This document shows, piece by piece, positions 1 to 8,732 of a DNA stretch of 64,000 nucleotides; the first letter of the stretch is position 1, and each line of letters begins with the position of its first letter. The translations under genes were made by a program, and so were the position numbers. The DNA comes from Paenibacillus brevis. GTDB taxonomy: Bacteria > Bacillota > Bacilli > Paenibacillales > Paenibacillaceae. The stretch lies in assembly GCF_018919145.1 (NCBI RefSeq), contig NZ_JAHLQJ010000011.1, forward strand, positions 1 through 64,000. The letters are read 5' to 3'. Below the pieces are notes generated by a model. That model worked only from the letters and a program-made list of their open reading frames with translations. It had not been told where the DNA came from and ran no database searches.

Positions 1-12
1 CCAAAAGCAAAC

Positions 13-40
13 GGCACAGGGGTTATCCCCGTGCCATTTT
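13..40. terminator. Intrinsic terminator downstream of the decarboxylase gene
   Basis: GGCACAGGGG pairs with CCCCGTGCC across a short loop. The stem is flanked by ATTTT on the plus strand and by a T-rich stretch on the minus strand, so it may work both ways. It lies about 80 bp beyond the stop codon of the minus-strand decarboxylase gene. Confidence 0.6.
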
Positions 41-120
41 AAATTTCATTGACTTCTTGGTTTTGAAATTACCCTAACTTAATGACATTGCCCGCAAGGG
101 AGCTTCTTTTTTGATCTCTT

Positions 121-1596
121 TTAGAAAATTGGATTTGCTTCAACGATGACCTTCACCTGATTAATGTAACGATCCTCCGGGCCTTTAACTGGCAGCCCGA
201 CCTCTACATGATCGACGATATAGTCGATATGGCTCTGGGAGATCACCTCACCCGGCAGCAGGATTGGAATTCCCGGCGGGTAAACATAGATGAACTCCGC
301 AATAATCCGGCCTGCAGACTCCTTGAACGGAATAACCTCAGTATCCGCATAGAAGGCGTCCCGAGGAATCAGCGAAAGATGCGGAATCTCCGGAATTTTA
401 ACCACCAATTCGTTAGCATTGTTCTCTTTATAGTAGGTCTCTGACAATTCCCGCAAGGCCGCAAGCAAGGTATCCACCGATTCCTTCGTATCTCCAGGGG
501 TAATGATACAGAGAATATTATACATGTCGCTAAGCTCGACTTCGATCCGGTAATGCTCGCGCAGCCAGTTCTCTGTCTCATAGCCGGTTATGCCAAGGTG
601 CCGAACATGAATCGTTACCTTAGTCGGATCCAGATCAAAGGTAGCCTCGCCGCCCAGAATTTCACGGCCGAAGCTGTACAGACCAGGGATCTCATTGATT
701 TTACTTCGCAAATCATGGGCAAGCTCAAGCGTCTCCCGGATCATCTCATGCCCGTGAAGGGCGAGATTTCTTCGGGCCGCATCCAGCGAAGCCAGCAGCA
801 CATAAGAAGTTGAGGTTGTAGTCAGCATGCTGATAATCGTCTGCACCCGCTGAGGGTTGATGTATCCGTTCTTGGCGTTGAGATTAAGCACGGAGCTCTG
901 GGTCATAGACCCGCCAAGCTTATGCACGCTGGTAGCCGCGAGATCGGCCCCGGCCTCCATTGCAGACATTGGCAGCTCCTCGTGGAAATGAATATGCACG
1001 CCATGCGCCTCGTCTACGAGCACAGGCACATGGAAGCTGTGCGCAAGCTCAACAATTTCCTGCAAATGAGCACATACCCCGAAATAAGTCGGGTTGATGA
1101 CAAGCACTGCCTTCGCATCAGGATGCCGCTCCAGAGCGCGGCGAACCGAAGAGGTAGTAATCCCGTGGTCTATTCCAAGATTCTCGTCCTGAGCCGGAGA
1201 TACGAATACGGGCTTGGCGCCGGCGAAAATAATAGCCGACATCACGGATTTATGGACATTTCTCGGGACGATGATCTTGTCCCCTGGAGAGCAGACAGAC
1301 ATGACCATGGTCATGATGGCCCCGCTTGTCCCCTGAATGGAGAAAAAGGTATAGTCAGCGCCGAATGCATCGGCGGCGAGCTGTTGCGCTTCCTCAATGA
1401 CTCCGGTCGGCTGATGAAGATCATCGAGCGGAGCAATATTGATCAAATCGATAGCAAGGGCGTTATCGCCGATAAATTCGCGGAATTCGTTATCGGTTCC
1501 GAGCCCTTTTTTGTGCCCGGGAATATGAAACTGTATGGGACCAGCAGCAGCGTGCTGCTTCAGTGCGGTGAATAGCGGCGTTTTTTGATGATCCAT
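121..1596 (-). CDS. speA: Orn/Lys/Arg decarboxylase, SpeA/YaaO-like
   Basis: A 491-residue PLP-dependent basic amino acid decarboxylase of the bacterial Orn/Lys/Arg fold. It probably makes agmatine from arginine (polyamine synthesis) or decarboxylates lysine; sequence alone does not settle the substrate. The N-terminus carries IPGHKKG, typical of the family. The PLP lysine sits in TSVHKLGGS near residue 226, preceded by the cofactor-binding DEAHG at about 195. Length matches Bacillus SpeA (about 490). An upstream in-frame ATG at 1617 exists, but the ATG at 1596 is preceded by AAAGGCAGGGACGG and is the better start. It is a single-gene unit transcribed away from the MFS gene, with a terminator at 13-40. 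The symbol is by family resemblance; YaaO-type lysine decarboxylase is the main alternative. Confidence 0.85.
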   Translation of the reverse strand: MDHQKTPLFTALKQHAAAGPIQFHIPGHKKGLGTDNEFREFIGDNALAIDLINIAPLDDLHQPTGVIEEAQQLAADAFGADYTFFSIQGTSGAIMTMVMSVCSPGDKIIVPRNVHKSVMSAIIFAGAKPVFVSPAQDENLGIDHGITTSSVRRALERHPDAKAVLVINPTYFGVCAHLQEIVELAHSFHVPVLVDEAHGVHIHFHEELPMSAMEAGADLAATSVHKLGGSMTQSSVLNLNAKNGYINPQRVQTIISMLTTTSTSYVLLASLDAARRNLALHGHEMIRETLELAHDLRSKINEIPGLYSFGREILGGEATFDLDPTKVTIHVRHLGITGYETENWLREHYRIEVELSDMYNILCIITPGDTKESVDTLLAALRELSETYYKENNANELVVKIPEIPHLSLIPRDAFYADTEVIPFKESAGRIIAEFIYVYPPGIPILLPGEVISQSHIDYIVDHVEVGLPVKGPEDRYINQVKVIVEANPIF

Positions 1597-1791
1597 AGAG
1601 CCGTCCCTGCCTTTCATGTAAATTTTCAACAAGCTTGAGTATAGCAAAATGGGCCCGGAATGCAAGCGAAGTTTTAGGAGAAATCCGTCTTGGATACCGC
1701 AAGGCAATATACAGGGTTATGATGAAGCCCGGAGAGGAAATAATAGGATAGACGGAGCATAATCAGACTGTAAACGGAGGGGGGAGATCAC

Positions 1792-3105
1792 ATGGAGATT
1801 CCTTTGCCGAAAGTAAACCGTAAGTTGCTTACGCCCACCTTTATCTGCTTGTGGACGATGATGTTTTTGATTGAATTTGTAAAAGGCGCGCTCTTGGTCT
1901 CTATTCTTCCTGTCTATATGGGAGATGTGCTGGGTCTTAGCGCTCTCGCGATTGGTTTGTCATTCTCCACTCAATATATCGGTGACAATCTGTTCCGGGC
2001 CCCTGCCGGCTGGCTGATCGGAAGAATCGGCTTCCGGCTCACGATGACGCTGGGCATCAGTATTATGCTGATTGCGGTCCTGCTGATTGCCTTCACGCAT
2101 CAGATCAGCTACATAGTGCTCGGCTGCGCGCTGCTTGGGGCGGGGACCTCTCCCTTGTGGCCCTGCGTCATGCTGGGGGTGTCATCGGTTACGGAGAAGA
2201 ATCAGAATTTTGCCACAGCCATGGGTGTGATTCAAATTTCAAGTCTGGGCGGGACAGGACTTGGTCCGGTCCTGATTAATTTTCTCGTCGGAATTTCCTA
2301 TTCCCTGGTGTTCAGCGTATTGCTTGGCTGCATCGGAGTCGTTCTGCTGATTTCACTGGCATTGCCTGGCGCAGAAAAGCCGGCGGAAATAGAGGAGGCT
2401 CCAAGGAGAGAAGAAGCTAATACAGCAAAGCCATTTGACAAACTCAAGCATCTTCAGGAGCGGTTGGTGCAGACGATAGGAGAGGTGCGGCGAAATATTC
2501 ATGTGAGCCGATTGCTGTATCCGGCGTTATTCCTGCAATCTTTTGCCGTGGGGCTGCTGACACCAGTGATCACTCTGTTTGTGCGAACCGAGCTGGGACT
2601 GTCACCTGAGCAGTTCAGCCTCATGCTGATTGTGGGCGGGGGATTTACTGTGCTGGGGCTTATCCCGGTCGGACGGCTGGCAGATCAATGGGGAACGACC
2701 TCGTTTTTGAATGCCGGATTCGCTTCGGCTTCCGTGTCCATCGGCTTGTTCGCGTATGCAAAAGGAATGCCGGATTTGCTGGTATGGGGGCTTGTCATTC
2801 TGATCGGGGCCAGCTATGCCTGTATCCTTCCGTCCTGGAATACGATGGTATCGACACTTCTGCCAAAGAAAGAAAAGGGGGCGGTCTGGGGATTCTTCCT
2901 TGCCATTCAAGGGACAGGCATGGTGATTGGCCCGGTCGTGTCCGGCAGGCTTTGGGACTTCTTCGGTCCGCATGCTCCGTTCCTCGCAAGCGCCGGGGCG
3001 ATGGGCCTTTTGTTTCTCCTCCATTTGCGGCTCTTACGCAAAAAAGTCCGCCGCGATGGGCAAGAAGCACTTCCACCGGCAGCGGACAGGGATCGCTTAG
3101 AATGA
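1792..3105 (+). CDS. MFS transporter, 12-TM
   Basis: A 437-residue major facilitator superfamily permease. Two hydrophobic halves of about six helices each are split by a charged cytoplasmic loop near residues 195-240. The loop between helices 2 and 3 (APAGWLIGRIGFR) matches the MFS signature, and the equivalent in the second half is VGRLADQWG. The start has a strong GGAGGGGGGAGATC ribosome binding site. The substrate cannot be told from sequence; drug or sugar export are both possible. Its 3' end overlaps the convergent YktB-like gene by 9 bp, with no terminator visible between them. Confidence 0.85.
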   Translation: MEIPLPKVNRKLLTPTFICLWTMMFLIEFVKGALLVSILPVYMGDVLGLSALAIGLSFSTQYIGDNLFRAPAGWLIGRIGFRLTMTLGISIMLIAVLLIAFTHQISYIVLGCALLGAGTSPLWPCVMLGVSSVTEKNQNFATAMGVIQISSLGGTGLGPVLINFLVGISYSLVFSVLLGCIGVVLLISLALPGAEKPAEIEEAPRREEANTAKPFDKLKHLQERLVQTIGEVRRNIHVSRLLYPALFLQSFAVGLLTPVITLFVRTELGLSPEQFSLMLIVGGGFTVLGLIPVGRLADQWGTTSFLNAGFASASVSIGLFAYAKGMPDLLVWGLVILIGASYACILPSWNTMVSTLLPKKEKGAVWGFFLAIQGTGMVIGPVVSGRLWDFFGPHAPFLASAGAMGLLFLLHLRLLRKKVRRDGQEALPPAADRDRLE

Positions 3106-3720
3106 AGCTTTGTACAATGGAAGCAGCGCCGTAAATGTCTCCTCAATCGTGGTGGAGAGGCGCCCTCCATCCATCAGCAGCGGATCATCGCGGTCAATGC
3201 GCAGGCCGCAGAGAATTTCTGCTTTTTTAACAGTCCGCAGCTTTTCCGCCATTTCTTGCAGGCCCTTGACGCTAACCTCTCCGTTGGGCGTTCCTCCCGG
3301 ATCCATATGATCCATGGACCAGTAAAAATGGTCTGGCAGCATCTTTTTATACTTGGAGGCTTGTTTCCGTAAAGATTCGGCGAAAATAGACTTATTCGGA
3401 CTTTCGTAAATAACTGCAAAGATCACGAATAAATGAGATTCAAACATGCCAACCTCAAAATGCGGGAATGCTTTATAGCCCCGTTTATTAGGCGCCCAGG
3501 CTACCCAGGTATCCTTTGGCGGGTTTACTTTGCGTCTGGCATGCTTGGCCACATGAGGATACATCTCTTCTCCGCACAGTGCGGAAAGAAGGGGAGCAAA
3601 GGACTGTCCGAGCTCCTCAAGCTTCGGTCTGATATGGGTAATGATCGCGTTCATCCGCGGCTCAAGCCCGGGCACAGTCAAGCTATCGAAATCTTGTCCG
3701 GTAAATCCGGGATAAGTCAT
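3097..3720 (-). CDS. DUF1054 / YktB family protein
   Basis: A 207-residue protein of the UPF0637/DUF1054 family (B. subtilis YktB), recognised from the N-terminal FTGQDFDSLTVPGLEPRM region and the central HFEVGMFESHLFV and KSIFAESLR segments. Family members are small soluble proteins of unknown function. The ATG at 3720 follows AGGAGGAATCAAG, so the longer reading from 3762 is unlikely. It converges on the MFS gene and the two stop regions overlap by 9 bp. Nothing in the neighbourhood indicates its job. Confidence 0.8.
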   Translation of the reverse strand: MTYPGFTGQDFDSLTVPGLEPRMNAIITHIRPKLEELGQSFAPLLSALCGEEMYPHVAKHARRKVNPPKDTWVAWAPNKRGYKAFPHFEVGMFESHLFVIFAVIYESPNKSIFAESLRKQASKYKKMLPDHFYWSMDHMDPGGTPNGEVSVKGLQEMAEKLRTVKKAEILCGLRIDRDDPLLMDGGRLSTTIEETFTALLPLYKASF

Positions 3721-3906
3721 CTTGATTCCTCCTGTCAAAAGTCTTCTCCTGTCGAACATCATGTCCTAAGTCTTTATTATAGCACAGGCCATGACGCCTG
3801 CTTGCGTCAGAAATAGCCCGAAACGGGTAAAAATAATCAATAAACCAAGTCCCGTTACATAGGATGTAGTAAACGCAGGAGTGTCATTCGATAGGGAGGG
3901 AGTGCC

Positions 3907-4503
3907 GTGAATAAAAGCTATGAAGTGGAATACTGCAATCTGGAACTCCGTTTTGACCGCCGGCACATACAGCAGCTGATTCGCGATTTGATCCAGGATG
4001 GATATTCCTTATATTGGAGCGAAAATGAAGATGTATTCATTATCTCTGTGCGCACGGGCCGCAAGCTGACCAAGCTGCATTTTCAGCGCATGGGTCAAGA
4101 ATACCGGCTGGCCGGTGACTACGTAATCCGCGATGCGAGGCTGGCGGAGTGGCTGGAGAAGCTGATCGGCGACTTGCGGGGGCATGCCGTAGTGAAACGC
4201 TTCAAGGATCGGCAGATCCTGGTGGAGAACATTTTGTTCGGAGAGGTTATCCGTCTTGTTGAGATTACGGGGGTAGAGCATCGGATCCTGTATCAGAAAA
4301 ACATGATGATGGACGCGGAGCAAATGATCGACCTGTTCATCTCCCAGTCGGCCGAGCGGCAGCTGGAGCAGCTTCAGCGGGAGCTGGATCACGAGCTTGA
4401 ACGGTTGCATGAAGCGCTTCAGAGCGGGGATCGAACGGCTTCGGAGCAGTGCAAGGAGCGGCTGAAAAAGATCAGACGGCTGCTACTTCAGCTTGAGTGG
4501 TAA
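3907..4503 (+). CDS. Uncharacterised Bacillales protein, 198 aa
   Basis: Translation from a GTG at 3907, preceded by GATAGGGAGGG, gives a 198-residue charged, soluble protein with no signal peptide or membrane helix. Residues 1-130 are mixed alpha/beta in look. Residues 135-198 are rich in Leu, Glu, Lys and Arg with heptad spacing (QLEQLQRELDHELERL), so a C-terminal coiled coil is likely. I do not recognise a named domain; similar proteins in Paenibacillus often carry an unhelpful peptide-synthetase label, which nothing here supports. It stands alone, with a terminator 40 bp downstream. Confidence 0.7.
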   Translation: MNKSYEVEYCNLELRFDRRHIQQLIRDLIQDGYSLYWSENEDVFIISVRTGRKLTKLHFQRMGQEYRLAGDYVIRDARLAEWLEKLIGDLRGHAVVKRFKDRQILVENILFGEVIRLVEITGVEHRILYQKNMMMDAEQMIDLFISQSAERQLEQLQRELDHELERLHEALQSGDRTASEQCKERLKKIRRLLLQLEW

Positions 4504-4544
4504 GGAGAACGATCATACAACAGCTTTCGCCGGGTTTGGCTTAG

Positions 4545-4573
4545 CCCCCTGAGACTCAGGGGGATTGTTTTGT
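4545..4573 (+). terminator. Intrinsic terminator
   Basis: CCCCCTGAG and CTCAGGGGG form a near-perfect 19-nt hairpin followed by ATTGTTTTG. It separates the upstream 198-aa gene from gndA. Confidence 0.75.
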
Positions 4574-4665
4574 GGAAAAGGAGATCGGAATTTACGATTT
4601 AACGTCTGTACTCAAAAGAGTTAAAATGATATTATTGTTAAAAAAGTGAGAAAAGGATGGAGAAT

Positions 4666-6075
4666 ATGTCAAAACAACAGATTGGCGTTATCGGCCTGGC
4701 TGTCATGGGCAAAAACCTGGCCTTGAATATTGAAAGCAGAGGCTTCACCGTATCGGTGTTTAACCGTTCCCCGGAGAAGACGCATGACCTTCTTGAACAT
4801 GAAGGTAAGGGCAAGAAGCTTGTGGGCACATTCTCTGTGCAAGAATTTGTTGAGTCTTTGGAAGCTCCGCGCAAAATTTTAATTATGGTACAAGCCGGTA
4901 AAGCGACAGACGCTACGATTGAGAGCCTGCTGCCTTACCTGGATCAAGGCGATATTATTATTGACGGGGGCAATGCTTACTTCCCGGACACGCAGCGCCG
5001 CAGCAAAGAGCTGGAAGAAAAGGGCTTCCGGTTTATCGGTACCGGCGTATCCGGCGGCGAAGAGGGGGCGCTGAACGGTCCTGCGATCATGCCTGGCGGA
5101 CAAGAGAGTGCCTACAAGCTGGTTGAACCGATTCTGACGGCAATTTCGGCTAAAGTAAACGGTGATCCTTGCTGTACATATATCGGACCTGACGGTGCAG
5201 GCCATTATGTGAAGATGGTTCATAACGGTATCGAGTATGGAGATATGCAGCTGATTGGCGAGGCTTATCATTTGCTCAAGGATGTTCTGGGTCTGGATGC
5301 CAAGGAGCTTCATGAGATCTTTACCGAATGGAATAAGGGCGAGCTGGACAGCTATCTGATCGAGATCACGGCAGATATCTTCTCGCAGTACGATGAAGAG
5401 ACCGGCAAGCCAATGGTTGACGTGATCCTGGATGCTGCTGGACAAAAGGGTACGGGCAAATGGACAAGCCAAAGCGCGCTGGACCTTGGTGTGCCACTCT
5501 CCATGATTACGGAATCGGTGTTCTCACGCTTCCTGTCCGCCATGAAGGACGAGCGGATTGCGGCAAGCAAAGTGCTGAGCGGTCCTGCAGTGAAATCCTT
5601 CGCCGGCGACAAGGCGGAGTTCATTGAGCAGGTACGCAAGGCGTTGTTCGCCAGTAAGATCGTATCCTATGCCCAGGGGTTCGCTCAAATGCGCTATGCT
5701 TCCGATGAATACGGCTGGGATTTGAAATACGGCAACATTGCGATGATCTTCCGCGGCGGCTGCATTATCCGTTCGCAGTTCCTGCAAAATATCAAGGATG
5801 CTTATGATCGTGATCCGCAGCTTAAGAACCTGCTGCTTGATTCCTATTTCAAGAATGTAGTCGAAAGCTATCAGGACGCATGGCGTAAAGTTGTGGCAGC
5901 TGCTGTGGAGAACGGAATTCCGGTTCCCGGCTTCTCCAGCGCGCTCTCCTACTATGACAGCTATCGTACGGAGCGTCTGCCAGCCAACCTGCTGCAGGCA
6001 CAACGCGACTACTTTGGCGCTCATACGTTCCAACGGGTGGACAAGGAAGGCGTATTCCACCATCAATGGTTCTAA
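4666..6075 (+). CDS. gndA: 6-phosphogluconate dehydrogenase (decarboxylating)
   Basis: A 469-residue enzyme that oxidises and decarboxylates 6-phosphogluconate to ribulose 5-phosphate, with NADP+ reduction, in the oxidative pentose phosphate pathway. The Rossmann motif [15 protein letters not shown] is at the N-terminus, [12 protein letters not shown] near residue 100, the substrate loop VSGGEEGA near 128 and the catalytic [13 protein letters not shown] near 182. Length is that of the classical dimeric enzyme (about 468), not the shorter GntZ-type. ATG at 4666 has AGGATGGAG at proper spacing; the ATG three codons earlier does not. It stands alone between two terminators. Confidence 0.95.
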   Translation: MSKQQIGVIGLAVMGKNLALNIESRGFTVSVFNRSPEKTHDLLEHEGKGKKLVGTFSVQEFVESLEAPRKILIMVQAGKATDATIESLLPYLDQGDIIIDGGNAYFPDTQRRSKELEEKGFRFIGTGVSGGEEGALNGPAIMPGGQESAYKLVEPILTAISAKVNGDPCCTYIGPDGAGHYVKMVHNGIEYGDMQLIGEAYHLLKDVLGLDAKELHEIFTEWNKGELDSYLIEITADIFSQYDEETGKPMVDVILDAAGQKGTGKWTSQSALDLGVPLSMITESVFSRFLSAMKDERIAASKVLSGPAVKSFAGDKAEFIEQVRKALFASKIVSYAQGFAQMRYASDEYGWDLKYGNIAMIFRGGCIIRSQFLQNIKDAYDRDPQLKNLLLDSYFKNVVESYQDAWRKVVAAAVENGIPVPGFSSALSYYDSYRTERLPANLLQAQRDYFGAHTFQRVDKEGVFHHQWF

Positions 6076-6097
6076 GAGCAGACGCTTGCTTGAAGAA

Positions 6098-6142
6098 GGG
6101 CGCCCGGCCGCGGAAAATCCGCAGGCTGCGGCGCCTTTTTTT
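6098..6142 (+). terminator. Intrinsic terminator of gndA
   Basis: A long GC-rich imperfect stem (GGGCGCCCGGCCGCGG against CCGCAGGCTGCGGCGCC) is followed by seven Ts. Confidence 0.85.
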
Positions 6143-6253
6143 AATCTGGATGCCGAAAGCTTCCGGCGTGTGTTATGATATGAAAAAAAGTTTGTGATAT
6201 GAAAAAGTTAAATACGGCGGCCTGATGAAGCAGGCTGTGCCTAAGCGGGTGAG

Positions 6254-6778
6254 ATGGTGAAGGAGAAGCAGGATAACATCGTGCTGATCGGCATGATGGG
6301 CACCGGCAAGACAACCGTTGGCGCAAGGCTGGCAGAGGAGACAGGCTATCCGCTTGTTGATCTGGATGCCTTGATCTCTGAGACGGCCGGTTGTCCGATC
6401 CCGCAGCTGTTTGCAGAGCGGGGAGAGCCCTATTTCCGAGACTTGGAGGCCGCTGTTCTGAGGGACGTGCTGACACAGGAAGGCATTATCCTGGCTACTG
6501 GCGGCGGTGCGGTGCTCCGCGAAGAGAACTGCCTGGAGATGACCTCTCGGGGCTGGGTCGTGGCCCTGAAGGCTACCCTGGACGAGATTGTCAGCCGGGT
6601 CGGCGAGGACCCTGGGCGGCCGCTCTTGGCCGGCGGAGCCAGATCTCGGATAGAGGCTTTACTGGAGCAACGAAGGCAGGCGTATGATTTTGCCCATGTG
6701 ATCATCGATACCTCCGGGAAAAGTCCGGAAGAAGTATCGGCTGAAATTTTAACGCATTACCGCGGTTCATCGAATTAA
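6254..6778 (+). CDS. aroK: Shikimate kinase
   Basis: A 174-residue P-loop kinase that phosphorylates shikimate with ATP, the fifth step of the chorismate pathway. Walker A is GMMGTGKTT at residues 13-21. The substrate-binding DLDALI is near 37 and the family's ATGGGAVLRE near 80. The LID region carries GRPLLAG around 120. Length matches monofunctional AroK/AroI. It is followed after 35 bp by the EPSP synthase gene, which performs the next step, so the two probably share a transcript. The ATG at 6254 has only a modest GGGTGAG site. Confidence 0.95.
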   Translation: MVKEKQDNIVLIGMMGTGKTTVGARLAEETGYPLVDLDALISETAGCPIPQLFAERGEPYFRDLEAAVLRDVLTQEGIILATGGGAVLREENCLEMTSRGWVVALKATLDEIVSRVGEDPGRPLLAGGARSRIEALLEQRRQAYDFAHVIIDTSGKSPEEVSAEILTHYRGSSN

Positions 6779-6813
6779 TCAATTAGCGAATTGAATGAAG
6801 AGGAGCTGTATCC

Positions 6814-8106
6814 ATGGACTTGATCGTGAGACCTACACCGGAATTGAATGGCGAAATCGGAGCATTATCGTCAAAAAATTATACGACACGCTATTTATTG
6901 GTTGCCGCTCTGGCAGAAGGAACAAGTACGGTCTATTATCCGGCTCATAGCGAAGACAGCGATGCCATGCGCCGCTGCATTCAGGATCTGGGCGCTGTGC
7001 TGGAAGAGGATGAAGAGAAGATTGTGATCACCGGCTTCGGAGGCCGTCCGCACGATGTGAAGGAGCTGAATGTCGGCAATGCCGGGGCGGTGCTGCGATT
7101 TTTGATGGCGATCGCCTCGCTCTGTCCGGATGTTACCTTCGTGAACAGTTATCCTGATTCACTTGGCAAGCGGCCGCACAGCGATCTGATTGTTGCGCTT
7201 GAAGGCATGGGCGTGCAAATCGAGCATCAGGACGGCAAGCTGCCGATCCGGATTAGAGGCGGGAAGCCGCAAGGCGGCAAAATATCGGTCTCCGGCGAGG
7301 TAAGCTCCCAATATTTGAGCGCCCTGCTGTTCTTAACGCCTCTGTTGGAAGAGGACAGCGAGATTACGGTGCTCGGCGATTTGAAGTCGAAGGTCGTCAT
7401 CGGCCAGACCCTTGAGGTGCTTGAGCAGGCGGGCATCCAGATCGATGCTTCCTCCGACTACTCCCGGTTCCGCGTGCCTGGACGCCAGATTTATCAGGCC
7501 AAGAGCTATACGGTCCAAGGGGACTATCCTGGCTCTGCGGCGATTCTGGCGGCTGCGGCCGTCATGAAATCCGATGTGAAGGTACATCGCCTGATGGAGA
7601 AGAGCAAGCAGGGCGAACGGGCGATTGTAGACGTGCTGCAGATGATGGATGTGCCGCTGAAGCACCAGGATGATACGGTTCATGTAACAGGTAATGGCCG
7701 CCTTCGTCCGGTTGAATTCGATGGCGATGCGGCGACGGATGCCGTGCTTGCGATGGTGGCGGCCGCCGTCTTTGCGGATGGAACCTCTAGATTCTATAAC
7801 GTAGAGAACTTGCGGTATAAGGAATGTGACCGGATCACAGACTACTTGAACGAGCTGAAGAAGGCGGGAGCGAAGGTCGAGGAAGGCAGATCAGAGATCA
7901 TTGTGCACGGCAGACCTGGCGGTCTGGAAGGCGGCGCCACGATCAATGCTCACTTTGATCACCGGGTTATCATGGCGCTTACCGTTGTCGGCTTACGCTG
8001 CAAGGAGCCGCTTTTGATCAAGGATGCGCATCATGTAGCTAAATCGTATCCGCAGTTTTTCGACCATTTGCAGGCGCTTGGCGCTTCGGTGGAATGGGTA
8101 AAATAA
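6814..8106 (+). CDS. aroA: EPSP synthase (3-phosphoshikimate 1-carboxyvinyltransferase), divergent active-site motif
   Basis: A 430-residue EPSP synthase, which joins shikimate 3-phosphate and PEP. Expected landmarks are present: SSK near residue 20, KRPHSDL near 118, SSQYLSALL near 165, DAATDAV near 305, LRYKECDRI near 335 and FDHRVIMAL near 385. The PEP-loop, usually GNAGTAMRP or GNSGTTIRL, here reads GNAGAVLRF, and the first signature K-S-x-S-x-R is K-N-Y-T-T-R. These are real departures at positions tied to PEP and glyphosate binding in E. coli AroA (T97, P101). Strong GAAGAGGAGCTG site; downstream of aroK. A second, canonical AroA elsewhere in the genome is possible. Confidence 0.9.
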   Translation: MDLIVRPTPELNGEIGALSSKNYTTRYLLVAALAEGTSTVYYPAHSEDSDAMRRCIQDLGAVLEEDEEKIVITGFGGRPHDVKELNVGNAGAVLRFLMAIASLCPDVTFVNSYPDSLGKRPHSDLIVALEGMGVQIEHQDGKLPIRIRGGKPQGGKISVSGEVSSQYLSALLFLTPLLEEDSEITVLGDLKSKVVIGQTLEVLEQAGIQIDASSDYSRFRVPGRQIYQAKSYTVQGDYPGSAAILAAAAVMKSDVKVHRLMEKSKQGERAIVDVLQMMDVPLKHQDDTVHVTGNGRLRPVEFDGDAATDAVLAMVAAAVFADGTSRFYNVENLRYKECDRITDYLNELKKAGAKVEEGRSEIIVHGRPGGLEGGATINAHFDHRVIMALTVVGLRCKEPLLIKDAHHVAKSYPQFFDHLQALGASVEWVK

Positions 8107-8133
8107 GCTTGAGTCTGAAAGGAGAGATGCTTT

Positions 8134-8559
8134 GTGGCATTTGAAAATCCGGATCGCGAGCAAATCAAGGAGATTCTTGAAAAGGCAGGCAATATCGCTG
8201 TTGTAGGTTTGTCGGACAAAAGCGACCGTACCTCGTATATGGTTGCTGCTGCCATGCAGCAAAAAGGCTACCGGATCATTCCGGTAAACCCTGCGGTGCA
8301 GGGTGAAATTCTAGGAGAGAAGGTCTATGCCTCCCTGTCCGACATCCCGGAGCCGGTTGATATCGTGAATGTATTCCGCCGCAGCGAGCATACGCCAGAG
8401 GTTGCACGTGAAGCCGTTCAAATCGGGGCGAAGGTGCTGTGGCTGCAGCAGGGCATCGTGAGCGAGGAGGCAGGGAACATCGCTGCCGAGGGCGGACTTA
8501 CCGCGATCATGGATCGCTGTATCAAGGTAGAAGACAGCATTTTGCTCGGAAAAAGATAA
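8134..8559 (+). CDS. CoA-binding protein, YccU family
   Basis: A 141-residue single-domain Rossmann-fold protein of the CoA-binding (YccU/YneT) family. It shows the nucleotide-binding GLSDKSDRTSYMVAA near residues 20-34, the IIPVNP strand near 50 and WLQQGIVSEEA near 105. Function in the cell is not established for the family. GTG start at 8134 follows GAAAGGAGAGATG. It lies 27 bp after aroA, probably the last gene of the aroK-aroA transcript, and is followed by a terminator. Confidence 0.85.
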   Translation: MAFENPDREQIKEILEKAGNIAVVGLSDKSDRTSYMVAAAMQQKGYRIIPVNPAVQGEILGEKVYASLSDIPEPVDIVNVFRRSEHTPEVAREAVQIGAKVLWLQQGIVSEEAGNIAAEGGLTAIMDRCIKVEDSILLGKR

Positions 8560-8580
8560 ATGAATCAAGCCATGATCGGC

Positions 8581-8616
8581 AGACCCGGCTGTGTCCAGAC
8601 CATCCGGGTCTTTTTT
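8581..8616 (+). terminator. Intrinsic terminator closing aroK-aroA-CoA-binding gene
   Basis: AGACCCGG pairs with CCGGGTCT and is followed by a run of six Ts. Confidence 0.85.
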
Positions 8617-8634
8617 CGTTCCGCGGAATTTCCT

Positions 8635-8664
8635 TTGACAAATTTGACAGGCTGGGCTTACCAT
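8635..8664 (+). promoter_or_regulatory. Putative sigma-A promoter of ptsI
   Basis: TTGACA at 8635-8640 is followed after 18 bp by TACCAT, about 70 bp upstream of the ptsI start. A second TTGACA at 8644 has no good partner. Spacing is acceptable but the -10 is only four of six. Confidence 0.45.
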
Positions 8665-8732
8665 AAGGAACTAGAGAGAAGCAAATCCTAACTTGCGAGA
8701 ATAAGTACGGCAGAAGATTAGGGGGTCGAAAC

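Noticed and set aside
922-1575. Long plus-strand open frame opposite the decarboxylase gene
   Set aside because: It has no ribosome binding site or recognisable domain and is antisense to a well-supported gene.
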